From Streptomyces sp. NBC_01775 (lineage in GTDB: Bacteria; Actinomycetota; Actinomycetes; Streptomycetales; Streptomycetaceae), in contig NZ_CP109104.1 in the NCBI RefSeq assembly GCF_035917675.1, positions 7,874,001 to 7,938,000 of the forward strand: DNA of 64,000 nucleotides, given 5' to 3'. The position numbers and the translations under genes are program-made. Numbering within the stretch: position 1 is the first letter of the stretch; the number at the start of each line of letters is the position of its first letter. This document shows positions 33,584-41,415 of the stretch, piece after piece. The notes under the pieces were generated by a model. It was not told where the DNA came from. It saw only the letters and a list, made by a program, of their open reading frames with translations, and did not search any database.

Positions 33584-35035
33584 CTACGGGGCCGGGGTGC
33601 GGCCGGGGCGCTGATGGGTCTCGCCGGTCATCTGCTCCAGCGAACGCTGTTTGGTCTCGGGAACCTTGCGCTGGACGAAGAAGAAGGACAGCAGCGCGAA
33701 GAACGCGAACGCCCCGTACAGCCAGGACAGCCCGACCTTGCGGGTCATCGGCTCGAAGGAGAAGGTGACGATGAAGTTGAAGATCCAGTTGGAGGCGGTC
33801 CCGATCGCCAGCGCCATGGCCCGCATCCGGTTGGGGAACATCTCCGCCAGCATGATCCACATGATCGGGCCCCAGGAGAGCGCGAAGAAGACGACGAAGG
33901 CGTTCGCCCCGATCAGCGCGACCGGCCCGTAGGGATGGGGCAGCGACACATCGGTGCCGCTGCCCTCCTGCTGGGAGAAGGCGACGGCGGTCATCAGCAG
34001 TGACAAGAACATGCCCGTCGAGCCGATGGACAGCAGCCGGCGCCGGCCGACCCGGTCGACGAAGAACATGGAGACCACCGTCATCACCACGTTGATCCCC
34101 GCGGTGATCACGGAGGTGGTGAACGAGTCGGACTCGCTGAAGCCGACCGACTTCCACAGCGTCGTGGAGTAGTAGAAGATCGCGTTGATGCCGACCAGCT
34201 GCTGGAACGCGGCCAGGATGATGCCCACCCACACCAGCGGATGCAGCCCGAACTGCTCGCCCCGGATGTCGGCGAAGCTGCTGCGGTGCTCCTTGTGCAG
34301 CGTCTCCCTGATCTCGCTGACCTTCGCCTGCGGATCGCCCTCTCCGGACACCCGGCCCAGCACCCCGGCCGCCTGGTCGTACTGCCCCGTGAGGACGAGA
34401 TAGCGCGGGGACTCGGGAATGAGCAGGGCCAGCCCTCCGTAGACCAGGGCGGGGACGACGCCGACGAGGAACATCCAGCGCCATGCCTGCATCCCGAACC
34501 ACAGCTCGTGCGAGGCGCCGCCGGCGGCGCCCGCCAGGCCCTTGTTGGAGCTGAGCACCACCAGCTGGCCCACGGTGATGGCCAGTTGCTGGAGCGAGCC
34601 GAGCGCGCCGCGGCCCGAGGCGGGGGCCACCTCGGAGATGTAGGCCGGGGCGATCACGGAGGCGATGCCGATGCCCAGCCCGCCGATCACCCGCCACACC
34701 AGCAGATCGGGCACGGAGAAGGCGAAGGCGGAGCCCGTGGAGCTGATGAGGAACATCACCGAGCCCAGCAGCATCACATTGCGCCGCCCCCAGCCGTCGG
34801 CCAGCCGCCCGGCGTACCAGGCGCCCACGGCGCAGCCCAGCAGGGCAATGGAGACGACGAACCCGGACAGGAACGAACCGAGGCGGAAATGCGCTCCCAG
34901 GGCATCGACAGCGCCGTTGATGACGGAGGAGTCGAAACCGAAGAGAAAGCCGCCGACGGCGGCTGCGATGGAAATACCGACGGCTTTGCCGTGGTGGCCG
35001 GAGGGCTGCTGGGAATGCGAAGCCGTCTCAACCAT
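33584..35035 (-). CDS. Sugar porter family MFS transporter, GlcP-like
   Basis: 483 residues. ATG at 35035 has AGGTGA 5 bases upstream. The sugar porter signatures are all present: GGFLFGFDSSVINGA in helix 1, ADGWGRRN, the EVAPASGRGALGSLQQLAI stretch, PESPRYLV, QQLVGINAIFYYS in helix 7, DRVGRRRLL and the final VPETK. The whole protein closely resembles the actinobacterial glucose permease GlcP, which works by proton symport. Substrate beyond hexose is not certain. Transcribed alone, divergent from the APH-family gene. Confidence 0.88.
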   Translation of the reverse strand: MVETASHSQQPSGHHGKAVGISIAAAVGGFLFGFDSSVINGAVDALGAHFRLGSFLSGFVVSIALLGCAVGAWYAGRLADGWGRRNVMLLGSVMFLISSTGSAFAFSVPDLLVWRVIGGLGIGIASVIAPAYISEVAPASGRGALGSLQQLAITVGQLVVLSSNKGLAGAAGGASHELWFGMQAWRWMFLVGVVPALVYGGLALLIPESPRYLVLTGQYDQAAGVLGRVSGEGDPQAKVSEIRETLHKEHRSSFADIRGEQFGLHPLVWVGIILAAFQQLVGINAIFYYSTTLWKSVGFSESDSFTTSVITAGINVVMTVVSMFFVDRVGRRRLLSIGSTGMFLSLLMTAVAFSQQEGSGTDVSLPHPYGPVALIGANAFVVFFALSWGPIMWIMLAEMFPNRMRAMALAIGTASNWIFNFIVTFSFEPMTRKVGLSWLYGAFAFFALLSFFFVQRKVPETKQRSLEQMTGETHQRPGRTPAP

Positions 35036-35287
35036 GAGCGTCACCTGGCCAATTCGTTCCGGGCTGTTCTGTTCGTGTTTCCGTGCACGGTGTTTCCGTT
35101 GCACGCGAGGCGCGGAACCAGTCCTCGTGCAGGCGCCCCGCCTTTTCGCGCCCGGAATGAGCCATTATGCCGAAAAAGTCCGTGCGATTTCGTATCGTTG
35201 CCTACAGCCGCTGCCGAGGCAACATCCTGCTGCCTGGAGTCGGATATCCGTTTGCGGGACCCGCGGCGGCCCGGTCACCATCCCTGG

Positions 35288-36199
35288 ATGGTCAAAAGCC
35301 CCTACAGCGACGGCCGCGCGGGAATCGACGCGGAGCTGGTCGAGCGTCTGATCGCGGCACAGTTCCCGCGCTGGAGCGGGCTGCCGGTCCGGCCGGTCGA
35401 GGCCGACGGGTGGGACAACCGCACCTACCGGCTCGGCGAGGAGATGACGGTGCGGCTGCCCACCGCCGAGGGCTACGCCCCGGCAGTCGACAAGGAGGAC
35501 CGATGGCTGCCCCTCCTCGCCCCGGCGCTGCCGGTGCCCGTCCCGCCCGTGCTGGCCAAGGGCGAGCCGGGGGAGGGGTACCCCTTCAGCTGGTCGGTGC
35601 GCGGGTGGCTCGACGGGGAGACCGCCCGCCCCGAGCGCGTTGACGACCTGCCGGGGTTCGCCGTCCGGGTGGCGGAGTTCGTCCTGGCCCTCCAGCGGGT
35701 GGACGCGACGGACGGGCCGCGTGCGGGGGCGCACAGCTTCTACCGGGGCGCGCCGCCGGGCCACTACGACGGTGAGACCCGGCGCGCGCTGGCCGCGCTG
35801 GAGGGACGGATCGACACCGCCCGGGCCGCCGCCGTGTGGGACGCCGCTCTCGCCTCCGCCTGGCAGGGACCCCCCACGTGGTTCCACGGCGACATCGCCC
35901 ACGGCAACCTGCTGGTACGGGACGGCGAACTGGCCGCCGTCCTCGACTTCGGGACCTGCGGCGTCGGCGACCCCGCCTGCGACCTGGTGATCGCCTGGAC
36001 GCTGTTCTCGGGCGAGAGCCGCGAGGCGTTCCGCGCGGCCGTCGGCCAGGACGGCGCCATGTGGGCGCGGGCTCGCGGGTGGGGCCTGTGGAAGGCCCTG
36101 ATCTGCCTGGCCGAACACCTCGACACCGACGCCGAACGAGCCGCCGAGGACCGTCACGTCCTCGACGAAATCCTCACCGACCATGACCACTTCGGGTAG
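35288..36199 (+). CDS. Aminoglycoside phosphotransferase (APH)-family kinase
   Basis: 303 residues, ATG at 35288. Motifs: a nucleotide-binding strand region with DGWDNRTYRLGEEMTVRLP, Brenner-type catalytic loop WFHGDIAHGNLLV with the Asp and Asn, and LDFGTCGVGDPACDLV for metal binding. The size and the DGWDN start resemble the broad APH/choline kinase group common in Streptomyces, most of which act on unknown small molecules. An antibiotic resistance role cannot be inferred. It sits divergently to the sugar transporter. Confidence 0.85.
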   Translation: MVKSPYSDGRAGIDAELVERLIAAQFPRWSGLPVRPVEADGWDNRTYRLGEEMTVRLPTAEGYAPAVDKEDRWLPLLAPALPVPVPPVLAKGEPGEGYPFSWSVRGWLDGETARPERVDDLPGFAVRVAEFVLALQRVDATDGPRAGAHSFYRGAPPGHYDGETRRALAALEGRIDTARAAAVWDAALASAWQGPPTWFHGDIAHGNLLVRDGELAAVLDFGTCGVGDPACDLVIAWTLFSGESREAFRAAVGQDGAMWARARGWGLWKALICLAEHLDTDAERAAEDRHVLDEILTDHDHFG

Positions 36200-36236
36200 C
36201 CCCGGCCCCGTCCGTATGATCACTCCGGACAGCGAT

Positions 36237-36285
36237 GTGAAGCGGAACCGGAGAACATGAAGTGAAGCGGAGCCGGAGAACATGA
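36237..36285 (+). repeat. Duplicated 24-bp leader with a minimal upstream ORF (ATG AAG TGA)
   Basis: GTGAAGCGGA, R, then CCGGAGAACATGA occurs at 36237-36260 and again at 36262-36285, period 25. Each copy brings its own CGGAG ribosome binding site and ATG. The first ATG (36257-36259) reads ATG AAG TGA, a two-codon reading frame; the second (36282) starts the SUKH-like gene. Confidence 0.75.
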
Positions 36286-36881
36286 CGCGAGCCCTCGACC
36301 GGGAGACGCTCGAAAGGCGGTTCCGTCCGGAGGAACTGGTCACCCTGCCGGAGCGGGCCCTGGCGGGTATCCGGCACGAGCCCAGCCGTGCCTTCCTCCG
36401 CAACATCGGGATACCCGTACGCCCCACCCCCTGGTTCGACCTCATCGAGCGCGACGAGCCCGAGTACAAGCGGCTGAGCGACAGCTACGAGGAGGACCTG
36501 CGCACGGTCTGGCCCGGGCTGCCCGACGGCGCGGAGAACTGGCTCCTGATCGGCATGATCCCGTACGAGGACTTCGCCCTCGACAGCGGCACCGGAGCCC
36601 TCGTCCTGTTCCCCCAGGACCACGACGAGCCCTACGTGCTCAACACGGATCTGGCGTCCTTCGTCCGCTTCCTCTGTCTGCTGGAGGAGGAACGTCCGCA
36701 CTACGACGAGGACTTCGAGCCGGACGAGGGAGAGGAAGAGGGGGAGGGCGAAGCGGACTGCGTGGGCGCCGCCCGCCGCCTGGCCGCGCGGATGCGTGAG
36801 ATCGACCCCGCCGCGCTGGAGGTCCCCCACTCCCGCTGGCACGACATCCTGGACTACATCGCCTATCCGGCCGCGCGATAG
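36282..36881 (+). CDS. SUKH-4-like immunity-family protein
   Basis: 199 residues. The pattern RRFRPEELVTLPERALAG, then THEP-like IRHEPSRAFLRNIGIPV, and a later strand LIGMIPYEDFALDSGTG with VLNTDLASFVRFLCLL, fits SUKH-family proteins, many of which neutralise contact-dependent or polymorphic toxins. A very acidic stretch lies near residue 145. No toxin gene is adjacent, so this is an orphan. Its leader is duplicated (36237-36285). It may act as a spare immunity gene, but the family also has non-immunity members. Confidence 0.6.
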   Translation: MTRALDRETLERRFRPEELVTLPERALAGIRHEPSRAFLRNIGIPVRPTPWFDLIERDEPEYKRLSDSYEEDLRTVWPGLPDGAENWLLIGMIPYEDFALDSGTGALVLFPQDHDEPYVLNTDLASFVRFLCLLEEERPHYDEDFEPDEGEEEGEGEADCVGAARRLAARMREIDPAALEVPHSRWHDILDYIAYPAAR

Positions 36882-37008
36882 CCGAGGGCCGCCAGTCGGG
36901 CGGTTTCCGCCGCGCTCCGTTTTCCCGCCGGTGACCCGGGGTTACACAGCTGTTCTGACGCGCATCCACCGCGCTCTGTCACCCCGCTGCCCCGCACAGG
37001 AGAAAACC

Positions 37009-37242
37009 ATGGCGACCTGCGATGTCTGTGGCAACGACTACGACCTGTCCTTCGAAGTGCGCACGGTCGGCGGCAGCCACACGTTCGACAGCCTCGAATG
37101 CGCCGCCCAGAAGCTTGCACCCATTTGCGACCACTGCCAGTGCCGGATCCTGGGGCACGGGCTCCAGGCCGACGGCCAGTTCTTCTGCTGCGCCCACTGC
37201 GCCAGGGAGAGCGGAAAGTCGAAGCTGGCCGACCGCGTCTGA
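37009..37242 (+). CDS. Small Cys-rich metal-binding protein, prokaryotic metallothionein-like
   Basis: 77 residues with ten Cys, arranged as CDVC near the N-terminus, a SLECAAQ, then CDHCQC and FFCCAHC. The pattern resembles prokaryotic metallothionein-type zinc-finger proteins common in actinobacteria. AGGAGA lies 5 bases before the ATG. A zinc-binding or metal-storage role is likely; a structural zinc finger is an alternative. No metal regulator is visible next to it. Confidence 0.75.
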   Translation: MATCDVCGNDYDLSFEVRTVGGSHTFDSLECAAQKLAPICDHCQCRILGHGLQADGQFFCCAHCARESGKSKLADRV

Positions 37243-37374
37243 GCGACTTGTCGCACTTCGGATTTGACGCCGCACAGCGGGGAACCCCAGGTGACCGAAA
37301 TCGGAAGCCACAGCGCGAAGCGTCGCGGCGCGTCGGCGCGGAGGCGCGCGCGTCGCAACGAGTGAGGAAGAGAC

Positions 37375-37944
37375 ATGGCTGACAAGGACCTCAGCGGCCG
37401 TCGGGTGCTGGTGATCGTGACCAACTACGGCGTCGAGCAGGACGAGCTTCTCGTGCCCGTACGTCACCTGCGGGAGGGTGGCGCGGAGGTCGACATCGCC
37501 GCCGCCCACGCCGAGCCGGTCAAGACGCTCGTCGGCGACAAGGACCCGGGCGAGACAGCCGAGCCGACGCTCACCCTGTCCGACGCCGACCCCGGCGGCT
37601 ACGACCTGCTGCTCATCCCCGGCGGCACCCTGAACGCGGACGCGCTGCGCCGGAACGAGTCGGCGATCGACGCCGTCCGCTCCTTCACCACCTCCCACCG
37701 GCCGGTCGCCGCCATCTGCCACGGGGCGTGGGCGCTGGTCGAGGCGGGCGTGGTCGGCGGCAAGACGCTGACCTCGTACCCGTCCCTCCAGACGGACATC
37801 CGCAACGCGGGAGGCAGTTGGGTGGACAAGTCGGTCGTCAGCGACGATGCCGAAGAGTGGGTGCTGGTGACCTCGCGGACCCCCGACGACCTGGACGACT
37901 TCCTCCAGGAGGTCGACGAGGCCCTCACCGGCCCTGGCAGCTGA
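37375..37944 (+). CDS. DJ-1/PfpI-family protein
   Basis: 189 residues, complete. The nucleophile elbow is AICHGAWALVEAG with Cys near residue 116; the conserved Glu is in VEQDEL near residue 20. Other family stretches are LLIPGG and a C-terminal TSRTPDDLDDF. Intracellular PfpI-like proteins act as glyoxalase III/deglycase or as proteases; the type here cannot be decided. ATG follows GAGGAAGAG. Confidence 0.88.
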   Translation: MADKDLSGRRVLVIVTNYGVEQDELLVPVRHLREGGAEVDIAAAHAEPVKTLVGDKDPGETAEPTLTLSDADPGGYDLLLIPGGTLNADALRRNESAIDAVRSFTTSHRPVAAICHGAWALVEAGVVGGKTLTSYPSLQTDIRNAGGSWVDKSVVSDDAEEWVLVTSRTPDDLDDFLQEVDEALTGPGS

Positions 37945-37986
37945 ACCCGGCTCCGGGAGCCCCGGGGGCTGCGGGAGCCACCGGCT

Positions 37987-38033
37987 ACTGGTCGCGGCCA
38001 GGGGCGGCGACCGGTGCCACGGCCGCGACCAGT
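37987..38033. terminator. Hairpin terminator between convergent PfpI and Rieske genes
   Basis: ACTGGTCGCGGCC (37987-37999) pairs exactly with GGCCGCGACCAGT (38021-38033), a 13-bp stem with a 21-base loop that can fold further. Confidence 0.7.
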
Positions 38034-38098
38034 GCGTGGTCCTCCCGGGTGCCCGACGAGGGGGACGGCGGACTCTTTGGCCCTTCCAGCGTGGCGGG

Positions 38099-38992
38099 TC
38101 ACCCGGCGCCCGGCATCCGGGCCTCCAGCGTGCCGTCCTCCCGCACCCGGGTCTCGAACACGGGCTGCGGGGAGGTGGCGGGCCCTCCCACGTTCCAGCC
38201 GTCCGAGAGACGGAAGACGCTGCCGTGCCACGGGCAGGTCACACAGCCGTCCGCCACCTCCCCCTGGGAGAGCGGCCCGGAGGAGTGGCTGCACCGGTCG
38301 GCGAGCACCGTCACCCGCCCCTCGGGCTCCCGGAACACCATGACCGGCACCTCGCCCAGCTCCCTGCGTACCGCCTCACCTGCCGGGAACTCCGCCACGG
38401 GCCCCAGCGCGTACCAGCCCGGTTCGAGCAGGTGCGGCACCGGCTCGGCCTTGTTGGCGCCGGACGCCTGCCGGAAGGCGAGGTGCCCGCCCAGGAGGGC
38501 GCCGCACCCCGCCGCGGACAGACCGGCGAAGCCCAACGCGCGTCCCCACCCCGTACGTCCACGGCCCCGCGCCGTCCAGGAGCCGGCGTACAGCCCCACC
38601 GCCAGCACGTTGGAGGCCGCGTGCACCAGGCCGCTGCGCAGCTGCTGCTCGTGCTGCTCGGCCCAGTCCACCCATCCGGCCAGCGCCGCCGGGACCGCAC
38701 CCGCGAGGCCGACGCCCACCAGGGTGCGGGCGCCCCGCTGGTGGCCGGGGGCCAGATCCAGCACGGCAGCCGAGAGCCAGGCGCCCATGGGGAGCTGCAC
38801 CAGCGCGGGGTGCAGCGGATGGCCCAGCCACCGGCCGTGGAGTACGTCCCGGGCCCGCCCCAGGGGCAGTGCCCGTGCCGCGCGCCGTACGGGTCCGATC
38901 ACGCCGTCGAGGGCCGTGGCGTCCCCGAGAGAGTCCAGGACTTTGAGGGCTGTTTCAGTAGGTTTCTTGCGGTATGGCGGGAAAGATCGCAT
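38099..38992 (-). CDS. DUF2231 membrane protein with C-terminal Rieske [2Fe-2S] domain
   Basis: 297 residues. The N-terminal half is a DUF2231-type membrane domain with HPLHPALVQLPMGAWLSAAV and four hydrophobic segments. The C-terminal third (about 195-295) is a Rieske domain with the cluster ligands in CSH (about 237-239) and CPWHGS. Such fusions are common in Streptomyces and related genera; the redox partner is unknown. ATG at 38992 has only a weak ribosome binding site. Confidence 0.87.
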   Translation of the reverse strand: MRSFPPYRKKPTETALKVLDSLGDATALDGVIGPVRRAARALPLGRARDVLHGRWLGHPLHPALVQLPMGAWLSAAVLDLAPGHQRGARTLVGVGLAGAVPAALAGWVDWAEQHEQQLRSGLVHAASNVLAVGLYAGSWTARGRGRTGWGRALGFAGLSAAGCGALLGGHLAFRQASGANKAEPVPHLLEPGWYALGPVAEFPAGEAVRRELGEVPVMVFREPEGRVTVLADRCSHSSGPLSQGEVADGCVTCPWHGSVFRLSDGWNVGGPATSPQPVFETRVREDGTLEARMPGAG

Positions 38993-39138
38993 CCGGGACA
39001 GTTAGCCGTAGGCCGCAGAAGTCAAACTCCCGGGTTCACGCTCCCGGCCGCCTCCGGATGCGCCCGTGCCGGGCCTGCGGCAGCGTGGAGGGGACGGGCA
39101 CCACACGTGCCGTCCCTCCCCGCACTTAAGGAGCCGTC

Positions 39139-39435
39139 ATGGGTGAGCAGCGCGGCGCAGCCGACAAGCTCAAGGGCAAGGCCAAGGAGATGGTTGGCAA
39201 GATCACCGGTGATGACCGCAAGCGAAGCGAGGGCCGCACCGACCAGACCAAGGGCAAGGCCAAGGACACCATGGGGAGCGCCAAGGGCAAGGCGGCGGGC
39301 ATGAAGGACTCCCTGACGGACGAGGACCGGAGCGGGGGCCGGGGCCGCCACAAGGACAAGCACATGGGCAGCCATCACAAGGACAGGCGCATGGGCAGGA
39401 GCAAAGGCCAGGACCAGGGCAAGGGCGAGGACTGA
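39139..39435 (+). CDS. CsbD-family stress protein
   Basis: 98 residues, AAGGAG before the ATG. The repeated pattern ADKLKGKAKEMVGKITGDD then GRTDQTKGKAKDTMGSAKGK is the CsbD signature. The C-terminal 40 residues are an extra tail rich in His, Lys, Gly and Arg, not part of the usual domain. CsbD proteins are induced by general stress; the molecular role is unknown. Confidence 0.9.
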   Translation: MGEQRGAADKLKGKAKEMVGKITGDDRKRSEGRTDQTKGKAKDTMGSAKGKAAGMKDSLTDEDRSGGRGRHKDKHMGSHHKDRRMGRSKGQDQGKGED

Positions 39436-39486
39436 GCATTCAGTCGCCGGAGGTCTGAGCCTTCGTGCCGCCGGAGGGCTGAGCTT

Positions 39487-40215
39487 TCAGCCGGCGGCGT
39501 CGCGCTGGTCGTTGCTGTCCTGGCGCAGCCGCTCCGTGCGCCGCGTCAGGGTGTCGATGCGCGAGGCCAGCTCCGGGTGCGCGTCCCCCAGGTGGGTGCG
39601 GGTTTCCGCGAGGGGCGGGAGCAGGTGCGCGGCGTCGCTGTGACCGAGGGCGTGGGTCAGGCTGTCGAGGGGGGCCTGGGCCTCCGGCGGCAGATCGTCC
39701 AGCGCGGTGATCTGCCCCGCGAGGCGCCGCAGGTCGGCCGCGTGCTCGCGGGCCCAGGCGGTGACGGTGCGGTCGGCAGCGCGGTGGTCGCGGGCGGCCT
39801 TGACGCGCTCTTCTCCCGTGGTGCCCGCGGCTCCGGGGCGCAGCCGCAGATAGCGGCGCTCGGCGGCCTGACGGCTGGCGACGCCGAGGGGGCCCGCGAG
39901 GTCGGCCCAGCTGGCCCCTGCCTCACGCGCTGTTTCGATCAGCCCCGTCTCCCATCCGGCCAGCTGTTCGCGCACTTCGCGCAGCAGGAGGAGCGTGGCC
40001 AGGGCCTGTTCGACGTCCTGCCGGGGCTCGGCGGATTCGGCGGTTCCGGAGGGGCCGGTGGTCTGGCCGGGGGCCGGGGTCCGGGCGGCGCGCAGGGCCT
40101 GGTCGATGGTGCCCAGCGCGGTCGAGGCGGTGAGGAAAGAGGCGGGACTCGCGCTCTGTGAGCGCCTCTCACCGAGGGAGGGGCGCTCCTGCTGGGAGGG
40201 GGTGTGCTCGGCCAC
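39487..40215 (-). CDS. rheA: RheA-type heat-shock repressor of hsp18
   Basis: 242 residues. A helical protein with a HTH-like region around 95-125 (AREAGASWADLAGPLGVASR, then QAAERRYLRLRPG) and a helical C-terminus. It is divergent from a broken hsp18, with 151 bp between start codons. The gap holds two inverted repeats matching the RheA operator known from Streptomyces albus (TGTCATC-N5-GATGACA as I recall). RheA there represses hsp18 and its own gene and loses DNA binding on heating. The assignment rests on this context plus size; I could not align the sequences. Confidence 0.75.
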   Translation of the reverse strand: MAEHTPSQQERPSLGERRSQSASPASFLTASTALGTIDQALRAARTPAPGQTTGPSGTAESAEPRQDVEQALATLLLLREVREQLAGWETGLIETAREAGASWADLAGPLGVASRQAAERRYLRLRPGAAGTTGEERVKAARDHRAADRTVTAWAREHAADLRRLAGQITALDDLPPEAQAPLDSLTHALGHSDAAHLLPPLAETRTHLGDAHPELASRIDTLTRRTERLRQDSNDQRDAAG

Positions 40216-40236
40216 GGGTGTGCTCCTCCGGGCTGA

Positions 40237-40255
40237 TGTCGTCCTTTCAACGACA
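40237..40255. promoter_or_regulatory. RheA-type operator, copy 1 (rheA-proximal)
   Basis: TGTCGTC (40237-40243), five bases, AACGACA (40249-40255). Same 7-5-7 geometry as the S. albus RheA site, with six paired positions per arm. It lies 22 bp upstream of the rheA start, where it could control rheA itself. Confidence 0.65.
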
Positions 40256-40288
40256 TACTACGTGTCACCTTCCCGACGACGAACAATT

Positions 40289-40307
40289 TGTCATCCATTC
40301 GATGACG
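40289..40307. promoter_or_regulatory. RheA-type operator, copy 2 (hsp18-proximal)
   Basis: TGTCATC (40289-40295), five bases, GATGACG (40301-40307). It differs from the published consensus only at the last base. It lies about 60 bp upstream of the broken hsp18 start, in the expected promoter position. Confidence 0.75.
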
Positions 40308-40366
40308 TGCTAGAACCAGATAGAGCGCATTGGCAGGTACTGCCTGAACCCACGGAGGTGTCCGAG

Positions 40367-40728
40367 ATGTTGATGCGCACCGATCCCTTCAGCGAACTCG
40401 ACCGCCGCGCCCAGCAGTTGACCGGCTTGGACAAGGGCGCCATCGACGTCACCGTCGAGCGGAACACGCTGACCGTCAGGGCGGAGCGCCGACCGGTTCC
40501 CAAGGCCGGGAACGTGTGGACGGGGCTGTCCGAGCGGCCGTCGGGCGTCTGGTCCCGGCGCGTGCTGCTCGCCGACACCCGGACGCGGAGCACATGCGCG
40601 CCGGCCGCGAAGCGGGCTTCCTCACGCTGCGCATCCTCGTCACCGAGCGCGCCAAGCCCCGCAAGATCATGATCGGCGGCGCCACGGAGAGCGAGCAGGA
40701 GCCGCAGAACAAGCAGTTCTCCGGCTGA
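40367..40728 (+). pseudogene. hsp18: hsp18/Hsp20-family small heat-shock protein, broken by internal deletion and frameshift
   Basis: The start MLMRTDPFSELDRRAQQ is that of Streptomyces Hsp18. Directly after QQLTG the sequence jumps to DKGAIDVTVERNTLTVRAER, so roughly 35 residues (the first strands of the alpha-crystallin domain) are missing in frame. After VLLADT (near 40580) the frame is lost; shifting by one base restores DAEHMRAGREAGFLTLRI and ERAKPRKIMIGG up to a TGA at 40726-40728. A single missing base explains the shift. The intact repressor and operators remain next to it. A working chaperone is very unlikely. Confidence 0.82.
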
Positions 40729-40839
40729 GTTTACTCCCCGCCTCCATCTCCCCCTCCTTCCTCTTCCGCCTCTCCCGCACCTTTCCCCTCACCCCTTGTT
40801 CCCGAGTCTGTCGAACGACGAGAAAGGCATCGCATTTTC

Positions 40840-41304
40840 ATGATCCAAGAGAGTGGTACGGACAAGGTCCACGCGAGCGGTACGGGCCGGTCGCAGCCGT
40901 CCATGACGTGGACCCGGCTGTTGGAGACGGTGCGGTACGACGGCGCCTACCCCACCCGGGAGCGGGCCGAGCAGGTCACCGTCAACGTGCTGGCGGCGCT
41001 GGGCCGCCAGCTCACCGGGGACGAGCGCGTCGACCTGGCCGCCGTACTGCCCGAGGAGGCGGCGGAGGTGTTCACGGCCCAGGTGCCGGCCGTGGAGAAG
41101 CTGACCGGCTGGAGCTTCGTGAAGGACCTGGCCGTCCGCACCAATGCTTCTCCCGCCACCACCCGCTGGGACACCGGCACCGTCTTCGCCGTCCTCGCCC
41201 GCCTGGCAGGCCCCGGCCTGCTGGCCCGCGCCCTCGCCCAACTCCCCACCGGCTACGCGCTCCTGTTCGGCCAGGCCCAGCTCACCCCGCCCCGCGCCGC
41301 CTAG
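40840..41304 (+). CDS. DUF2267-family protein
   Basis: 154 residues. The pattern WTRLLETVRYDGAYPTRERA, then NVLAALGRQLTGDERVDLAA and VLPEEAAEVFTAQ, is characteristic of DUF2267 proteins, small helical proteins of unknown function. The Shine-Dalgarno (GAAAGG) is about 12 bases before the ATG, longer than ideal. About 65 bases upstream are almost pure pyrimidine. Located in a stress-gene block (CsbD, rheA) but no direct link is shown. Confidence 0.8.
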   Translation: MIQESGTDKVHASGTGRSQPSMTWTRLLETVRYDGAYPTRERAEQVTVNVLAALGRQLTGDERVDLAAVLPEEAAEVFTAQVPAVEKLTGWSFVKDLAVRTNASPATTRWDTGTVFAVLARLAGPGLLARALAQLPTGYALLFGQAQLTPPRAA

Positions 41305-41415
41305 CGCCGCACCCGGCCTGGCTTGCGTCGCCGGAAGAGTGGCGATCGACCCGTGCGGGAGCAGGGCGACGACGCGGGGCCTCGCCGGGCCATCCGTGGA
41401 TGCGGACGAGGTGGC

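Noticed and set aside
35288..36199. Aminoglycoside resistance gene
   Set aside because: Only the general APH-family motifs are visible; most Streptomyces members act on other substrates.
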